Shown: in pieces, positions 16,874 to 25,003 of the stretch
Layout of the letters: each line of letters starts with the position of its first letter
Position numbering within the stretch: the first letter of the stretch is position 1
NCBI GenBank assembly: GCA_002929055.1
Contig: PERY01000003.1
Coordinates: 156,901 to 220,900, forward strand
DNA from: Methylocystis sp.
GTDB lineage: Bacteria; Pseudomonadota; Alphaproteobacteria; Rhizobiales; Beijerinckiaceae
Direction of reading: 5' to 3'
DNA: 64,000 bases
Program-made: the position numbers and the translations under genes
Notes under the pieces: model-generated
What the model was told of the DNA's origin: nothing
Databases searched by the model: none
The model's input: only the letters and a program-made list of their open reading frames with translations

Positions 16874-18220
16874 TCACACGGCCGCGGAGTGCCGCGCGGC
16901 GTCAGCCCTCAGGTAGGAGTCGAAGGCGGCTGCGGCAAGCCGAACGAAAGGCCGCCCCCTCTCTGTGACGTTCACGCGCCGCGCTTCCAATGTAACAACC
17001 CCGTCGGCTGCGAGTTCGCGCAGGGGAGCGCGGGCGTCGTCGAAAGCGTCGGCGTGAAACCCATGCTCGAGAGCGATGGCGCCGAAATCGACGGTGAAGT
17101 CGCACATGAGCCGCTCGATGACCTCGCCGCGCGCAAGATCCTCGACCGAGAAAGCGAGGCCGCGCGTGACCGGGAAGCGGTCAGCCTCGACGGCGCGGCG
17201 CCAGCCGGCAAGATCGGTGGCGTTGCCGACAAAGCCCTGCGGCAGCCGCCCGATGGACGACACGCCGAACGGCAGCAGCGCCGAAGCGGCATCGACTGTG
17301 TAACCCTGGAAATTGCGCCGCATGCGCCCGTCGCGCGCGGCTAAAGCGAGCGGATCGTCCGGCCGCGCGAAATGGTCGAGCCCGATGGCGACGTAGCCGA
17401 AGCGCTCCAGCGTGTTGCGCACGGCGGCGCCTTGCGCCAGACGCTCCGCCGCGCCGGGAAGCGCCGCGGCGTCGATGAGCTTCTGATTGGCCTTGAACCA
17501 GGGCACATGCGCATAGCCGAACACCGCGAGCCGCTGCGGCTCCAGAGCGGCGGCGAGAGCGGCCGAGCGGGCGGCGTCATCGACGCTCTGCCTCGGCAGG
17601 CCATACATCAGGTCGAGATTTATCGCGCTGACGCCCGCGGCGCGCAGCATCGAGACGCCGCGCCTGACGACCTCATAGGGCTGGATGCGGCCCGCCGCCT
17701 CCTGAACGTGTTCGTTCAGATCCTGCACGCCAAAGGAGGCGCGGTTGATGCCCGCCTGCGCCAGCGCCTCGACCATCGGCGCATCGAGTATGCGCGGGTC
17801 GATCTCGATCGCATGTTCCGTTTCATGCGTGACGCTGAAGAGGTCGCGCACGCGCGCGACGATCTCGGAGAAGCGCGCGGGGCCGAGGATGCTTGGCGTG
17901 CCGCCGCCCCAGTGAATGCTGGAAACGCTTTTCGCCTTTGTCGCCTGCGCCGTCATCTCGACTTCGCGCAGCAGCGTCTCTTTATAGGCGGTGAGCGGCG
18001 CCTCCTGCCGCACGGCTTTCGTATGGCAGCCGCAATAGGCGCAAATCTCCCGGCAGAAGGGCACATGGAAATAGAGCGAGAGAGAGCTGTGGGGGTCGAG
18101 CGCCGCCAGCCAGTGGCGCATCTCCCTATCGCCGACCTCAGCAGTGAAATGCGGAGCCGTGGGGTAGCTCGTGTAGCGAGGAGCGGCGCGTTCAGCGAGG
18201 GCGAGAGAGGCAGCGTCCAT
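16874..18220 (-). CDS. hemN: Oxygen-independent coproporphyrinogen III oxidase
   Basis: A 448-residue radical-SAM enzyme that converts coproporphyrinogen III to protoporphyrinogen IX in haem synthesis without O2. The cluster-binding motif is CREICAYCGC near residue 56, preceded by LYFHVPFC. SAM-contact segments include SIHWGGGTPSIL and SFGVQDLNEHVQ, and the HemN-specific GYAHVPWFKANQ and RRNFQGYT are present. Length and N-terminus (RYTSYPTAPHF) match true HemN rather than HemW. No clear FNR box was found upstream. Confidence 0.95.
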   Translation of the reverse strand: MDAASLALAERAAPRYTSYPTAPHFTAEVGDREMRHWLAALDPHSSLSLYFHVPFCREICAYCGCHTKAVRQEAPLTAYKETLLREVEMTAQATKAKSVSSIHWGGGTPSILGPARFSEIVARVRDLFSVTHETEHAIEIDPRILDAPMVEALAQAGINRASFGVQDLNEHVQEAAGRIQPYEVVRRGVSMLRAAGVSAINLDLMYGLPRQSVDDAARSAALAAALEPQRLAVFGYAHVPWFKANQKLIDAAALPGAAERLAQGAAVRNTLERFGYVAIGLDHFARPDDPLALAARDGRMRRNFQGYTVDAASALLPFGVSSIGRLPQGFVGNATDLAGWRRAVEADRFPVTRGLAFSVEDLARGEVIERLMCDFTVDFGAIALEHGFHADAFDDARAPLRELAADGVVTLEARRVNVTERGRPFVRLAAAAFDSYLRADAARHSAAV

Positions 18221-18405
18221 CTTGCTCAGACTTCCAGGCGACTTCTATGGAATGAGAGCTTAGCGCGCTTCCCGCCGCCGCGCCAAAGGAGCCGCCTGCT
18301 TCACATTACCGCGCCCCGACGGCGAGAAGCTGACAATTCCCTTGGCCGCACCGTGCGAAAAGGGCACACTGACCTATGATTCTTCAACATCTGGAGTTCG
18401 GGTCG

Positions 18406-18771
18406 ATGTCCACTCGTACCTTGTGCGCCGCGAAAATGCGGCGCCTGGGCCTTGCGGCGCTCGTTCTGGCCGGCGCGCCGCTGACGCATGCGCTTGCCGG
18501 CGACGCCACGGCGGGCCGCTATTCGATCCTTCGAGATGACAAGGACACCGGTTGCATGCTCACGCTCTCGGGCGGCAGCAGGGCGCAGCTCGCGCCCGCG
18601 TGCCGGGACAATGGCATCGTCGTCTTCGATCCGGTGCGTTGGTCCCTCGACCACGGCCATCTCGTTCTCGTCGCGCGAAAGGGCCACAAGGCGCATTTCG
18701 AACGCGATGCGGGCGGCGTCTGGCGGCGCGACCCCAGCGAAGGCAAATCGCTCGCCTTCAAGCCGATTTAG
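18406..18771 (+). CDS. AprI/Inh-like metalloprotease inhibitor domain protein
   Basis: 121 residues. A signal peptide (MRRLGLAALVLAGAPLTHAL) is followed by about 90 residues with the AprI/Inh pattern: AGRYSILRDDKDTGCMLTLS, a second Cys in LAPACRD, then VRWSLDHGHLVLVARKG and VWRRD. The two Cys would form the family disulfide of the lipocalin-like barrel. ATG at 18406 is preceded by GGAG. Inhibitors of this type usually sit beside a secreted metalloprotease, but none is in this window. It may instead be a general periplasmic protein with the same fold. Confidence 0.65.
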   Translation: MSTRTLCAAKMRRLGLAALVLAGAPLTHALAGDATAGRYSILRDDKDTGCMLTLSGGSRAQLAPACRDNGIVVFDPVRWSLDHGHLVLVARKGHKAHFERDAGGVWRRDPSEGKSLAFKPI

Positions 18772-18775
18772 CAAC

Positions 18776-18806
18776 TTAAAAAGCCTCCCGGATCGCTCCG
18801 GGAGGC
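18776..18806 (-). terminator. Rho-independent terminator
   Basis: A perfect 10-bp stem GCCTCCCGGA (18783-18792) / TCCGGGAGGC (18797-18806) with a 4-nt loop. On the minus strand it is followed by TTTTT, so it terminates transcription of the glycine-rich protein gene located upstream on that strand. Confidence 0.85.
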
Positions 18807-18906
18807 TCGTTGTCCGTCGCCACGCGAGAGGGGCGGGAGGCAGCGACGGAAACACGACACGCGCGCGACTCGTTACGCTTGCGCGCAATCGCGGAGTTAG
18901 CCTCCG

Positions 18907-19248
18907 CTAATCGCAGACCTGGGTTCTGCGATATTCGATGACCTGTCCCCAATCGTCCGTAACGGGGCGGTCGACCGCATAGCAGTCCCCATATCCGCCG
19001 CCATAGCCGGGCTGAGACGCTGCGCCGGCGACCGCGCCAAGCGCAAATCCGCCGAGAGCTGCCGCCGCAGCGGCTCCGCCGCCGTTCCAGTGCGCGCCGC
19101 GGTCCCAATGACCGCCGCCCCAGCCTTGACGGCCCCAGCCGTGATGGCCGCCCCAGCCCCAACCATCGGCGGCCGCCGGGGTTGCGAGGCTGGCGCCAAA
19201 GAAGCCGGCCAGAATAGCCAGCGTGAGGGGAACGCGGAGGTGGCGCAT
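18907..19248 (-). CDS. Glycine-rich secreted protein
   Basis: 113 residues. A signal peptide (MRHLRVPLTLAILAGFFGAS) is followed by Gly/Trp/His-rich sequence (GWGWGGHHGWGRQGWGGGHW), an Ala-rich glycine-zipper-like helix (AAAAAALGGFALGAVAGAA) and a C-terminal segment with two Cys (YGDCYAVDRP, EYRRTQVCD). ATG at 19248 is preceded by GGGAG with good spacing. Similar small proteins are common in Hyphomicrobiales without a known role; an envelope or metal-binding function is possible. Confidence 0.7.
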   Translation of the reverse strand: MRHLRVPLTLAILAGFFGASLATPAAADGWGWGGHHGWGRQGWGGGHWDRGAHWNGGGAAAAAALGGFALGAVAGAASQPGYGGGYGDCYAVDRPVTDDWGQVIEYRRTQVCD

Positions 19249-19414
19249 CTTTAGCTCCCGTAATCTCGGGCCCTGCATCGAGGCGAGCCCATGAACGCAA
19301 GGATGGCGCGGCGCGCCTGAACGGAAGGTGGCCACGGCGTTCAGCCTGCAGTCAGCTTTTGCGTGGCCGCGCGATTGCTTCTATTGTTGGAACGGTCCCT
19401 TCAGAGAGACGGAT

Positions 19415-20071
19415 TTGGACGCGCAAAAAACGATACGCCTCATGATCGCCGAGGATCAGACCGTGATCCGCAAGGCGCTCGTCGCGCTGCTGGCGCTGGA
19501 GGAGGACATCGACGTCGTCGCGACCGCCGCGGACGGAGAACAGGCCGTGAGCGTGGCCTGCGCCTATGCTCCCGACGTCATCCTCATGGACGCGAAAATG
19601 CCACGTATGGACGGCGTTGCGGCGATGCGTGCGATCCTCCAGAAAAGCCCCGACATCCGCATCGTGATGCTCACGACCTTCGATACCGACGACCTAGTCT
19701 TCGAGGCCATCTCGGCTGGCGCTCACGGCTATCTGCTCAAAGACGCCGAAGAGAGCGAAATTCTTGCCGCCATACGCTCGGCCGCTCGGGGCGAACCGCG
19801 CCTTTCTCCGACGATCGCGACCAAAATCCTCGCTGAGTTCCGGCGCGTGAAGGCGCCCAGGCGCCCCTCTCCCGCCAGGGAGGAAGAGCCTTTGACCGAG
19901 CGCGAGAATGAAGTGCTGCGCCTCGTATCGGCAGGCAAGAACAACCGCGACATCGCTCGCGAGATGGGGCTCGCCGAAGGCACGGTGAAGAATCACGTCT
20001 CCACCATTCTCGCAAAGCTTCATCTGAGAAGTCGGACCGAGCTTGCGATCCGCGCGCTCCTGGATCGCTGA
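19415..20071 (+). CDS. NarL/FixJ-type response regulator
   Basis: 218 residues. The receiver domain (about 10-125) has the acidic pair in MIAEDQ, the phospho-acceptor Asp in VILMDAKMP, the Thr in MLTTFD and the Lys in YLLKDA. The C-terminal LuxR helix-turn-helix is [20 protein letters not shown], then [19 protein letters not shown]. The TTG at 19415 follows AGAGAGACGGA and gives the normal length; an internal ATG at 19442 is the alternative. No histidine kinase is adjacent. Its stop codon abuts the stop of the convergent GTPase gene with no spacer. Confidence 0.88.
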   Translation: MDAQKTIRLMIAEDQTVIRKALVALLALEEDIDVVATAADGEQAVSVACAYAPDVILMDAKMPRMDGVAAMRAILQKSPDIRIVMLTTFDTDDLVFEAISAGAHGYLLKDAEESEILAAIRSAARGEPRLSPTIATKILAEFRRVKAPRRPSPAREEEPLTERENEVLRLVSAGKNNRDIAREMGLAEGTVKNHVSTILAKLHLRSRTELAIRALLDR

Positions 20072-20566
20072 TCAGCGGCTGCGACGCAGGATCGCGTGGC
20101 CGAGCGCAAGAAACATCTCGGCGACCCCCTGCCCGGTCTTGGCGCTTGTATAGAGAATCTCATGCGGCGCGCCCGCGCCATTGTCTGGCTGCGGCGAAAG
20201 ATCGACCTTGTTGACGATGGCGACGACCGGACGGCCGGGAAGGCGCTCGTCGAACTGCGCAACCAGCGCAGCCATCTTCACCAGCGTCGCCGGGCGCGTG
20301 GCGTCGCCCACCACGATCGCCGCCGAAGCGCCCAGAAGATAAACCGTTTCGAAGATCCGGGCGCCGAAGTCCCCGTCCGTATCCCACAGGACGAAGCGCA
20401 GCTTCTCATGGTTCGCAGCCGCGCCGAGGTCGACGTCATGGGTCAGCACGTCGACGCCGATCGTCGTCTTGTACTCGCTGTCGAAGCGATCGAAGACGAA
20501 GCGGCGGGCGAGCGACGACTTGCCGACGCCAATGTCTCCAAGCAGCATGACCTTCGCGGAAATCAT
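20072..20566 (-). CDS. Ras/Rab-like small GTPase
   Basis: 164 residues, a single G domain of the Ras superfamily. G1 is GDIGVGKS (10-17), the switch I threonines are in YKTTIG (33-36), G3 is WDTDGD (61-66), G4 is NKVD (119-122) and G5 is TSAKTG (140-145). There is no C-terminal Cys for lipidation and no extra domain, so it should be cytoplasmic. G3 departs from the usual DTAGQ: the Ala and the catalytic Gln are both Asp. It overlaps the upstream OmpA-like gene by 4 nt (ATGA), so the two are coupled. The closest functional analogues are the prokaryotic MglA and Rup-type GTPases. The role is inferred as a molecular switch for the membrane protein encoded upstream. Confidence 0.85.
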   Translation of the reverse strand: MISAKVMLLGDIGVGKSSLARRFVFDRFDSEYKTTIGVDVLTHDVDLGAAANHEKLRFVLWDTDGDFGARIFETVYLLGASAAIVVGDATRPATLVKMAALVAQFDERLPGRPVVAIVNKVDLSPQPDNGAGAPHEILYTSAKTGQGVAEMFLALGHAILRRSR

Positions 20567-22227
20567 CGCACCTCGAACTCCCCCGCATAGGGCACCTCGA
20601 AGGAGACGCGGCGGCTGCGGATCGTATCGAGAGTCGAATCCGCAATGGGGTTGAGCGTCGAGCGCGAGACGAGGGACAACCGGTTTCGCGGCACGCCGCG
20701 CTCGACAAGCATGCCGACGATCTTGTCGGCGCGCTTGCGGGACGCAGAGCGGCTCGAGACCGTCGCGCCGATGTCGTCGGCGTAGCCGACGACGCGCAAG
20801 CCGCTGTCGCTGGCCTTCACCAGCGCGGCGAGTTCGTCGAGGCCGGCGGAGGCGGCCGCGGGGTTCAGGAGGATGTCGGAGTCAGAAAAGAACACGGCGA
20901 AACCGTCTACGAAGCGCCGCAGCCTGGCGGAAGGCGCCTCCTCCAGCGCAGAGAGCCTTTCGATCGTCCCGCGCGCGTCCTTCAGTTCGCTGCGCAGCGT
21001 TTCGATCTGCGCCTGCGCCTCCTGCAGGGTCGCAGCGGCGCGCGTCTCTCCGGCGCGCAGATCCTGCGTCTGGGCCGCGAGCGCGACGATCGAGATGTCG
21101 CGATCCACCGTGTATGGCTCCGAAGCGCTCGCGATCGCTTCCAGAACCGCCAGCGGCTCGGCCTCATTAGCGGCAAGGCCGCGCAGGACCACGCGGCCAT
21201 TCGCGTGGTCGACTTCGAGACGCAGGGGATATTGCATGAGCGCCGGATGACCGGACATGGCGGTCGTGTAGGCGCCTTTGATCCGCCACTCGCGAACTGC
21301 GTGCAGCACCGGGTTCCATGAGAACCAGATGGCGAGCCCCGCCAGCGCCGCGCCGAGGATCATCACCGGCGTCTTGCTTTTCTGCTTGGCGGGCTCGGCC
21401 AGCGCAGGGTCGAGAAGTTGGCCTATCGCATCGGGCGTGCAGGCGGCTTCGTCGCCCTCGTGCAGTTCCACGATCTTCAGGAAGGCTTCGTCGAGCCGGC
21501 GTTCGCGCTGCCGCGAAAGATCGCCGCCGAATTCGCCAGCGACGATCACCTGTGGCGAGGCGCGAAGGAAAACCTTGCCCGAGCCGATGTCCAGCATGCG
21601 CAACTCGCCGCCCTTGTCGGCGTAGACGTTCGTCGCGAACTCGGTGATCGCGGCGATCATGCCGCTCTCGAGATCCGCGTTCTCCTTGTCCGCGGCCTGC
21701 TCCTCGATCTTCTCCTTCCCGGGCCAGACGGCGAGGAGACGGCCGCTGCCGCGCTCCAGCAACAGCGCGCGTTTCAGATTGCCGGCCTCTGCTTCCGCGA
21801 GCGCGACTTCAGCCAGCGTCCGCCCGGTCGCCATCGCGCGCATGCGCAGGCGCCAGGAGTTCGCGGACATCATCGCATCGATGCGGGCGTTGAGGCTCTC
21901 GACGAGATCGCGGAAGGCGCCGGCGACCGCCGCAGTGACGAGACGGCCCATGATCGGATACAGCGCTTCGATCAGCATCTCTTTCGAGTTCTTGATCTCG
22001 GAGCGAATGATCGACACGACGGAGGGCGCCAGCGCGCCGGTCAACTCCCTGGGGCGCGTCTCCTCCGCACGCTTGAGCGCGCCGACAAGCGCGTCGCCGT
22101 CGCTGACGCGCGCGTCGATCTTTTCGACACGGTCGGCCGTCTCGTCGAGTTTGCGGGTCGTGTCGCCGAGCAGCAGCGACTTGATTTTCTCGAAGGCTTC
22201 CGCGCCCCCCGCGGGCAGCTCAGACAT
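20563..22227 (-). CDS. Inner-membrane protein with Roadblock-like cytoplasmic and OmpA-like periplasmic domains
   Basis: 554 residues. Segments in order: an amphipathic region (KIKSLLLGDTTRKLDETADR) with a coiled coil to about residue 60; a helical part to ~135; an alpha/beta domain ~145-260 (RALLLERGSGRLLAV, SGMIAAITEFATNVYADKGG, GKVFLRASPQVIVAGEF) resembling Roadblock/LC7 (MglB-like) folds; one membrane helix ~287-305; a BON-like stretch ~335-385 (LRLEVDHANGRVVLRG); a coiled coil ~390-430; and a C-terminal OmpA-like domain with GYADD, RKRADKI and SRRVSF. There is no signal peptide, so the N-terminus stays in the cytoplasm. It overlaps the upstream coiled-coil gene by 8 nt and the downstream GTPase by 4 nt. 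The Roadblock assignment is by eye and needs a structure-based test. Confidence 0.75.
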   Translation of the reverse strand: MSELPAGGAEAFEKIKSLLLGDTTRKLDETADRVEKIDARVSDGDALVGALKRAEETRPRELTGALAPSVVSIIRSEIKNSKEMLIEALYPIMGRLVTAAVAGAFRDLVESLNARIDAMMSANSWRLRMRAMATGRTLAEVALAEAEAGNLKRALLLERGSGRLLAVWPGKEKIEEQAADKENADLESGMIAAITEFATNVYADKGGELRMLDIGSGKVFLRASPQVIVAGEFGGDLSRQRERRLDEAFLKIVELHEGDEAACTPDAIGQLLDPALAEPAKQKSKTPVMILGAALAGLAIWFSWNPVLHAVREWRIKGAYTTAMSGHPALMQYPLRLEVDHANGRVVLRGLAANEAEPLAVLEAIASASEPYTVDRDISIVALAAQTQDLRAGETRAAATLQEAQAQIETLRSELKDARGTIERLSALEEAPSARLRRFVDGFAVFFSDSDILLNPAAASAGLDELAALVKASDSGLRVVGYADDIGATVSSRSASRKRADKIVGMLVERGVPRNRLSLVSRSTLNPIADSTLDTIRSRRVSFEVPYAGEFEVR

Positions 22228-22537
22228 CGCGCTTCGCACCAATCTTCTTTATGGCCGCGCCGAGTTCGCCGATGGCGTCGCCGATCGCCTCGAGCGACGC
22301 GGCCTGACTCTTTTGTGATTCCAGAGCGACTTCCACGAGGCGGCTCTCGAGCGCCTCAAATCGCGCGAGAAACTCCTTGCGCATCTCGTCCACCTTCGCG
22401 TCGACCGCGTTAAGTTGGCCGTCTGTCTCGCGTTTTGTGGCGCCGAAGAGCAGTTCCCGCATCTGTTCCATAGGATCGAACAGCATAGGGATCGTTGGAA
22501 TATCCACTTTCTGTTTTTCGTCCTGGCCGCCGCTCAT
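22220..22537 (-). CDS. Coiled-coil protein, first gene of the GTPase/OmpA operon
   Basis: 105 residues, no membrane segment. The middle (MEQMRELLFGATKRETDGQL) resembles the N-terminus of the OmpA-like protein encoded next (KIKSLLLGDTTRKLDETADR), and a long amphipathic helix (FLARFEALESRLVEVALESQ) follows. ATG at 22537 is preceded by GGGGAG six bases upstream; a GTG 11 codons earlier is less likely. It overlaps the next gene by 8 nt. It probably interacts with that protein through the shared motif. No function is known to me. Confidence 0.7.
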   Translation of the reverse strand: MSGGQDEKQKVDIPTIPMLFDPMEQMRELLFGATKRETDGQLNAVDAKVDEMRKEFLARFEALESRLVEVALESQKSQAASLEAIGDAIGELGAAIKKIGAKRDV

Positions 22538-22788
22538 GCCGACTCCCCGCAACTCGTTTTGGTTGGCCACGAATTTCGCTCAGCCCTTGAAAATCCGACC
22601 AAAACTGAACCTGTCTAGCACGCGCTGCGCCTGAAGACGAGCACAGATGGTGACCAAAGTAATTCTCGCTGATGACCAACAGCACTTTTGCGTCGGGTCA
22701 ATGGTGCGCAATTTCGGCAATGTTCCGTAACCGCAACTGGTTAACGAGCAGGCGGGATGCGGGAATTTCATTTGCAGGCGTTCCGAAA

Positions 22789-23241
22789 ATGTCCAGCGGC
22801 GACACCAGGGAGACAAAGACGTTGACGAAAGGCTCGGCGGGCGGCGGCTCGAAGCCCTCGCGTGGGACGTTGACGCGTCAGGATATTGCACTCGCGATTT
22901 ACGAGCGTCTCACCGGAGTTTCGCGTCGAGAGGCGAAGCGTCTGACTGATGGCGTCATCGACGAGATCGTCGAAACGCTCATCTCGGGAGAAAATCTCAA
23001 ACTCCACGATTTCGGCTCTTTCGTCGTGCGTGACAAGCATCAACGCGCCGGCCGCAATCCGCGCACCGGGGAGCCTGTTCCGATCGACGCGCGCCGCGTC
23101 GTCGTCTTCAAGGCGTCCCCCAATATGAAGGCCGCCGTCAACGGCGAAGTGGATCAGCCGAAGCGCAAGAAGGCCGCGCGCAGCAAAGCGCAGAGAGCGG
23201 GCGGCATGCCTCATCTCGTTCCGGCGATGGAAGAATCGTAA
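22789..23241 (+). CDS. HU/IHF family DNA-binding protein, IHF-alpha-like
   Basis: 150 residues. The central 90 are an HU/IHF fold: TRQDIALAIYERLTGVSRRE, KLHDFGSFVVRDKHQRAGRN with the DNA-wedging NP in RNPRTGEPVPI, then ARRVVVFKASPNMK. The match is closest to IHF-alpha. It carries an unusual Ser/Gly-rich N-terminal extension of about 25 residues and a basic C-terminal tail (QPKRKKAARSKAQRAGG), so it may be a paralogue of the housekeeping ihfA. ATG at 22789 gives the shortest complete reading consistent with the fold. Confidence 0.85.
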   Translation: MSSGDTRETKTLTKGSAGGGSKPSRGTLTRQDIALAIYERLTGVSRREAKRLTDGVIDEIVETLISGENLKLHDFGSFVVRDKHQRAGRNPRTGEPVPIDARRVVVFKASPNMKAAVNGEVDQPKRKKAARSKAQRAGGMPHLVPAMEES

Positions 23242-23275
23242 AAACGTCCGTCCGCCTGCCCCGCGACGGATGTGA

Positions 23276-23317
23276 GGGCTCGATCGCGTTGACCTGCCCC
23301 GATACGCGATCGAGCCC
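23276..23317. terminator. Inverted repeat between convergent genes
   Basis: A perfect 13-bp inverted repeat, GGGCTCGATCGCG (23276-23288) and CGCGATCGAGCCC (23305-23317), with a 16-nt loop, sits between the HU/IHF gene and the acyl-CoA synthetase gene that faces it. There is no T-tract, so it may be a bidirectional terminator or an mRNA-stabilising hairpin. Confidence 0.5.
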
Positions 23318-23325
23318 GCCCTTCT

Positions 23326-24846
23326 TCAGGGCAGATCCTTCCGATTGAGCTTGCCGTTCGCGTTGCGCGGCAGCGACTCCAGAAACACGATTGACCGCGG
23401 CCGCTTGTACGCTGCGAGATGCTCGTGGCAATGCGCGAGGATCGCCGCCTCGTCATGCGCCGCGCCGTCGCGCATCACCACATAGGCCTTGATGATCGTC
23501 GCGTCCGCGTCGCGTCCGGGTCGCTCCGCCGCGGCCGCCTCGGCGACCTGGTCGAAGGCGAGAAGACATTTCTCCACCTCGGCGGGAGAAACCCGAAAGC
23601 CGCCTGCGTTCATCACCTCGTCGGCGCGGCCGTGGTGATGCATGTAGCCTTCGGCGTCGAAGGCGACGAGATCGCCCGAGACGAACCAGTCGCCGCGAAA
23701 GGCCTCGCGCTCTTCGTCCGGCCGGTTCCAGTAGCCGAGCATCAGACCGGGGTCGTCGCGCCTCACCGCCAGCACGCCGGTCTCGCCCGGCGGGAGCGGC
23801 GTCTCGCCGCCCTCCTGCGGCAGGGCGGCGACCACCCTGCCCGGCTGCGGACGGCCGGGGGAGCCCGGATGCACCGGCGTCGTCGGGCCGCTGGAAATGA
23901 AGGTAGAGCATTCGCTCATCCCAAAGGCCTCGAAAATGTCCTTGCCGGTGCGCGCCCGCCATTCCTCGAGGAGGCTCGGCGCAAGCGCGGCGCCCGCCGA
24001 AAGCCCGTGGCGCAGGCTGGAGAGATCCGCCGTCTCCGGCGTGGCGTATTTGAGCATCTGCCGGTAGACGCCTGGCACGGCGGCGAAGACCGTGGCGCGG
24101 TGTTCCAGAATGAGACGCAGCCAGACATTGGGGTCGGGATGGCCGTTGTAAAGCACGGCCGAACCGCCCGCCGAGAGCGGATCGACGACGCCGACGCCGA
24201 GCGTATAGGTCCAGTTGATCGCGCCCGCGTGCAGCATCACGTCGCCGGGGCCGAGCCCGGTCCAATGCGCGCGCATCGGCCTGCGTCCCCAGGCGGCGCG
24301 ATGGGCGTGGAGCACGCCCTTCGGACGGCTCGTGGTGCCGGAGGTGTAGACGAGATAGGCCGGATCATCAGCGGCCGTGTCGGCGTATTCCGCGATCGGC
24401 GCGGCCTGCGCGAGGCGCGCCAGATCGGCGCCCCGCAGGACGATGGCGCCGCTCTCATGCGCCTCGCTCTCGAAGGCGGCGCCGAGCGCCAGCGCAGACG
24501 CGCCGCAGTCCTTAAGCAGAAAATCCGCTTCCTCGAAGGTGAGCTGCGAGGAGGCGAGCAGCGGCACATAGCCTGCCGCGATCGCCGCGAAATAGCTCAG
24601 CGCCGCATTGGCTTCATTGCCCATGCGGATCATCACCCGAGCGCCCGGCGCGAGTGAAAGCCCGCGCAACCCCGCCGCGAGGCGGCGCACGTCGAGATCG
24701 AGTTGCGCATGCGTCCAGCGCTGCGCGCCGGCGTCGCCGACGATTGTGATGGCCGTGACGTCCGGGCGCACGCGGGCGTTCTCCGCGAGGCAATAGCGGG
24801 CCAGATTGAAGCGGACGGGGACGGGTTCGCGGGCGCTTTCGTTCAT
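23326..24846 (-). CDS. Acyl-CoA synthetase (AMP-dependent, benzoate/medium-chain type)
   Basis: A 506-residue member of the acyl-adenylate-forming family. The phosphate loop is VYTSGTTSRPKGVLHAHRA, the substrate/AMP segments are AFGMSECSTF and DWFVSGDLVAFDAEGYMHHH, and the C-terminal catalytic lysine is in NANGKLNRKDLP. Overall layout is like benzoate-CoA ligase and medium-chain acyl-CoA synthetases, but the substrate pocket cannot be assigned. ATG at 24846 fits the family N-terminus (RFNLARYCL follows shortly). It is monocistronic here and there is no aromatic-degradation cluster around it. Confidence 0.82.
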   Translation of the reverse strand: MNESAREPVPVRFNLARYCLAENARVRPDVTAITIVGDAGAQRWTHAQLDLDVRRLAAGLRGLSLAPGARVMIRMGNEANAALSYFAAIAAGYVPLLASSQLTFEEADFLLKDCGASALALGAAFESEAHESGAIVLRGADLARLAQAAPIAEYADTAADDPAYLVYTSGTTSRPKGVLHAHRAAWGRRPMRAHWTGLGPGDVMLHAGAINWTYTLGVGVVDPLSAGGSAVLYNGHPDPNVWLRLILEHRATVFAAVPGVYRQMLKYATPETADLSSLRHGLSAGAALAPSLLEEWRARTGKDIFEAFGMSECSTFISSGPTTPVHPGSPGRPQPGRVVAALPQEGGETPLPPGETGVLAVRRDDPGLMLGYWNRPDEEREAFRGDWFVSGDLVAFDAEGYMHHHGRADEVMNAGGFRVSPAEVEKCLLAFDQVAEAAAAERPGRDADATIIKAYVVMRDGAAHDEAAILAHCHEHLAAYKRPRSIVFLESLPRNANGKLNRKDLP

Positions 24847-25003
24847 GGCGCGCTTTCTCGCACCGCCCGCTCGGGGAGAGCAAGAGGGCGCGGGGAGAAC
24901 CTGCGTTAACGCTTCGTCAACCACGCTCGCGAGCCGCGCTTTCATCCTTAACAGGATGCGCCATGCTTCCCCGCAGATTCGATTCAAATGTCGGAGTTGC
25001 GGC

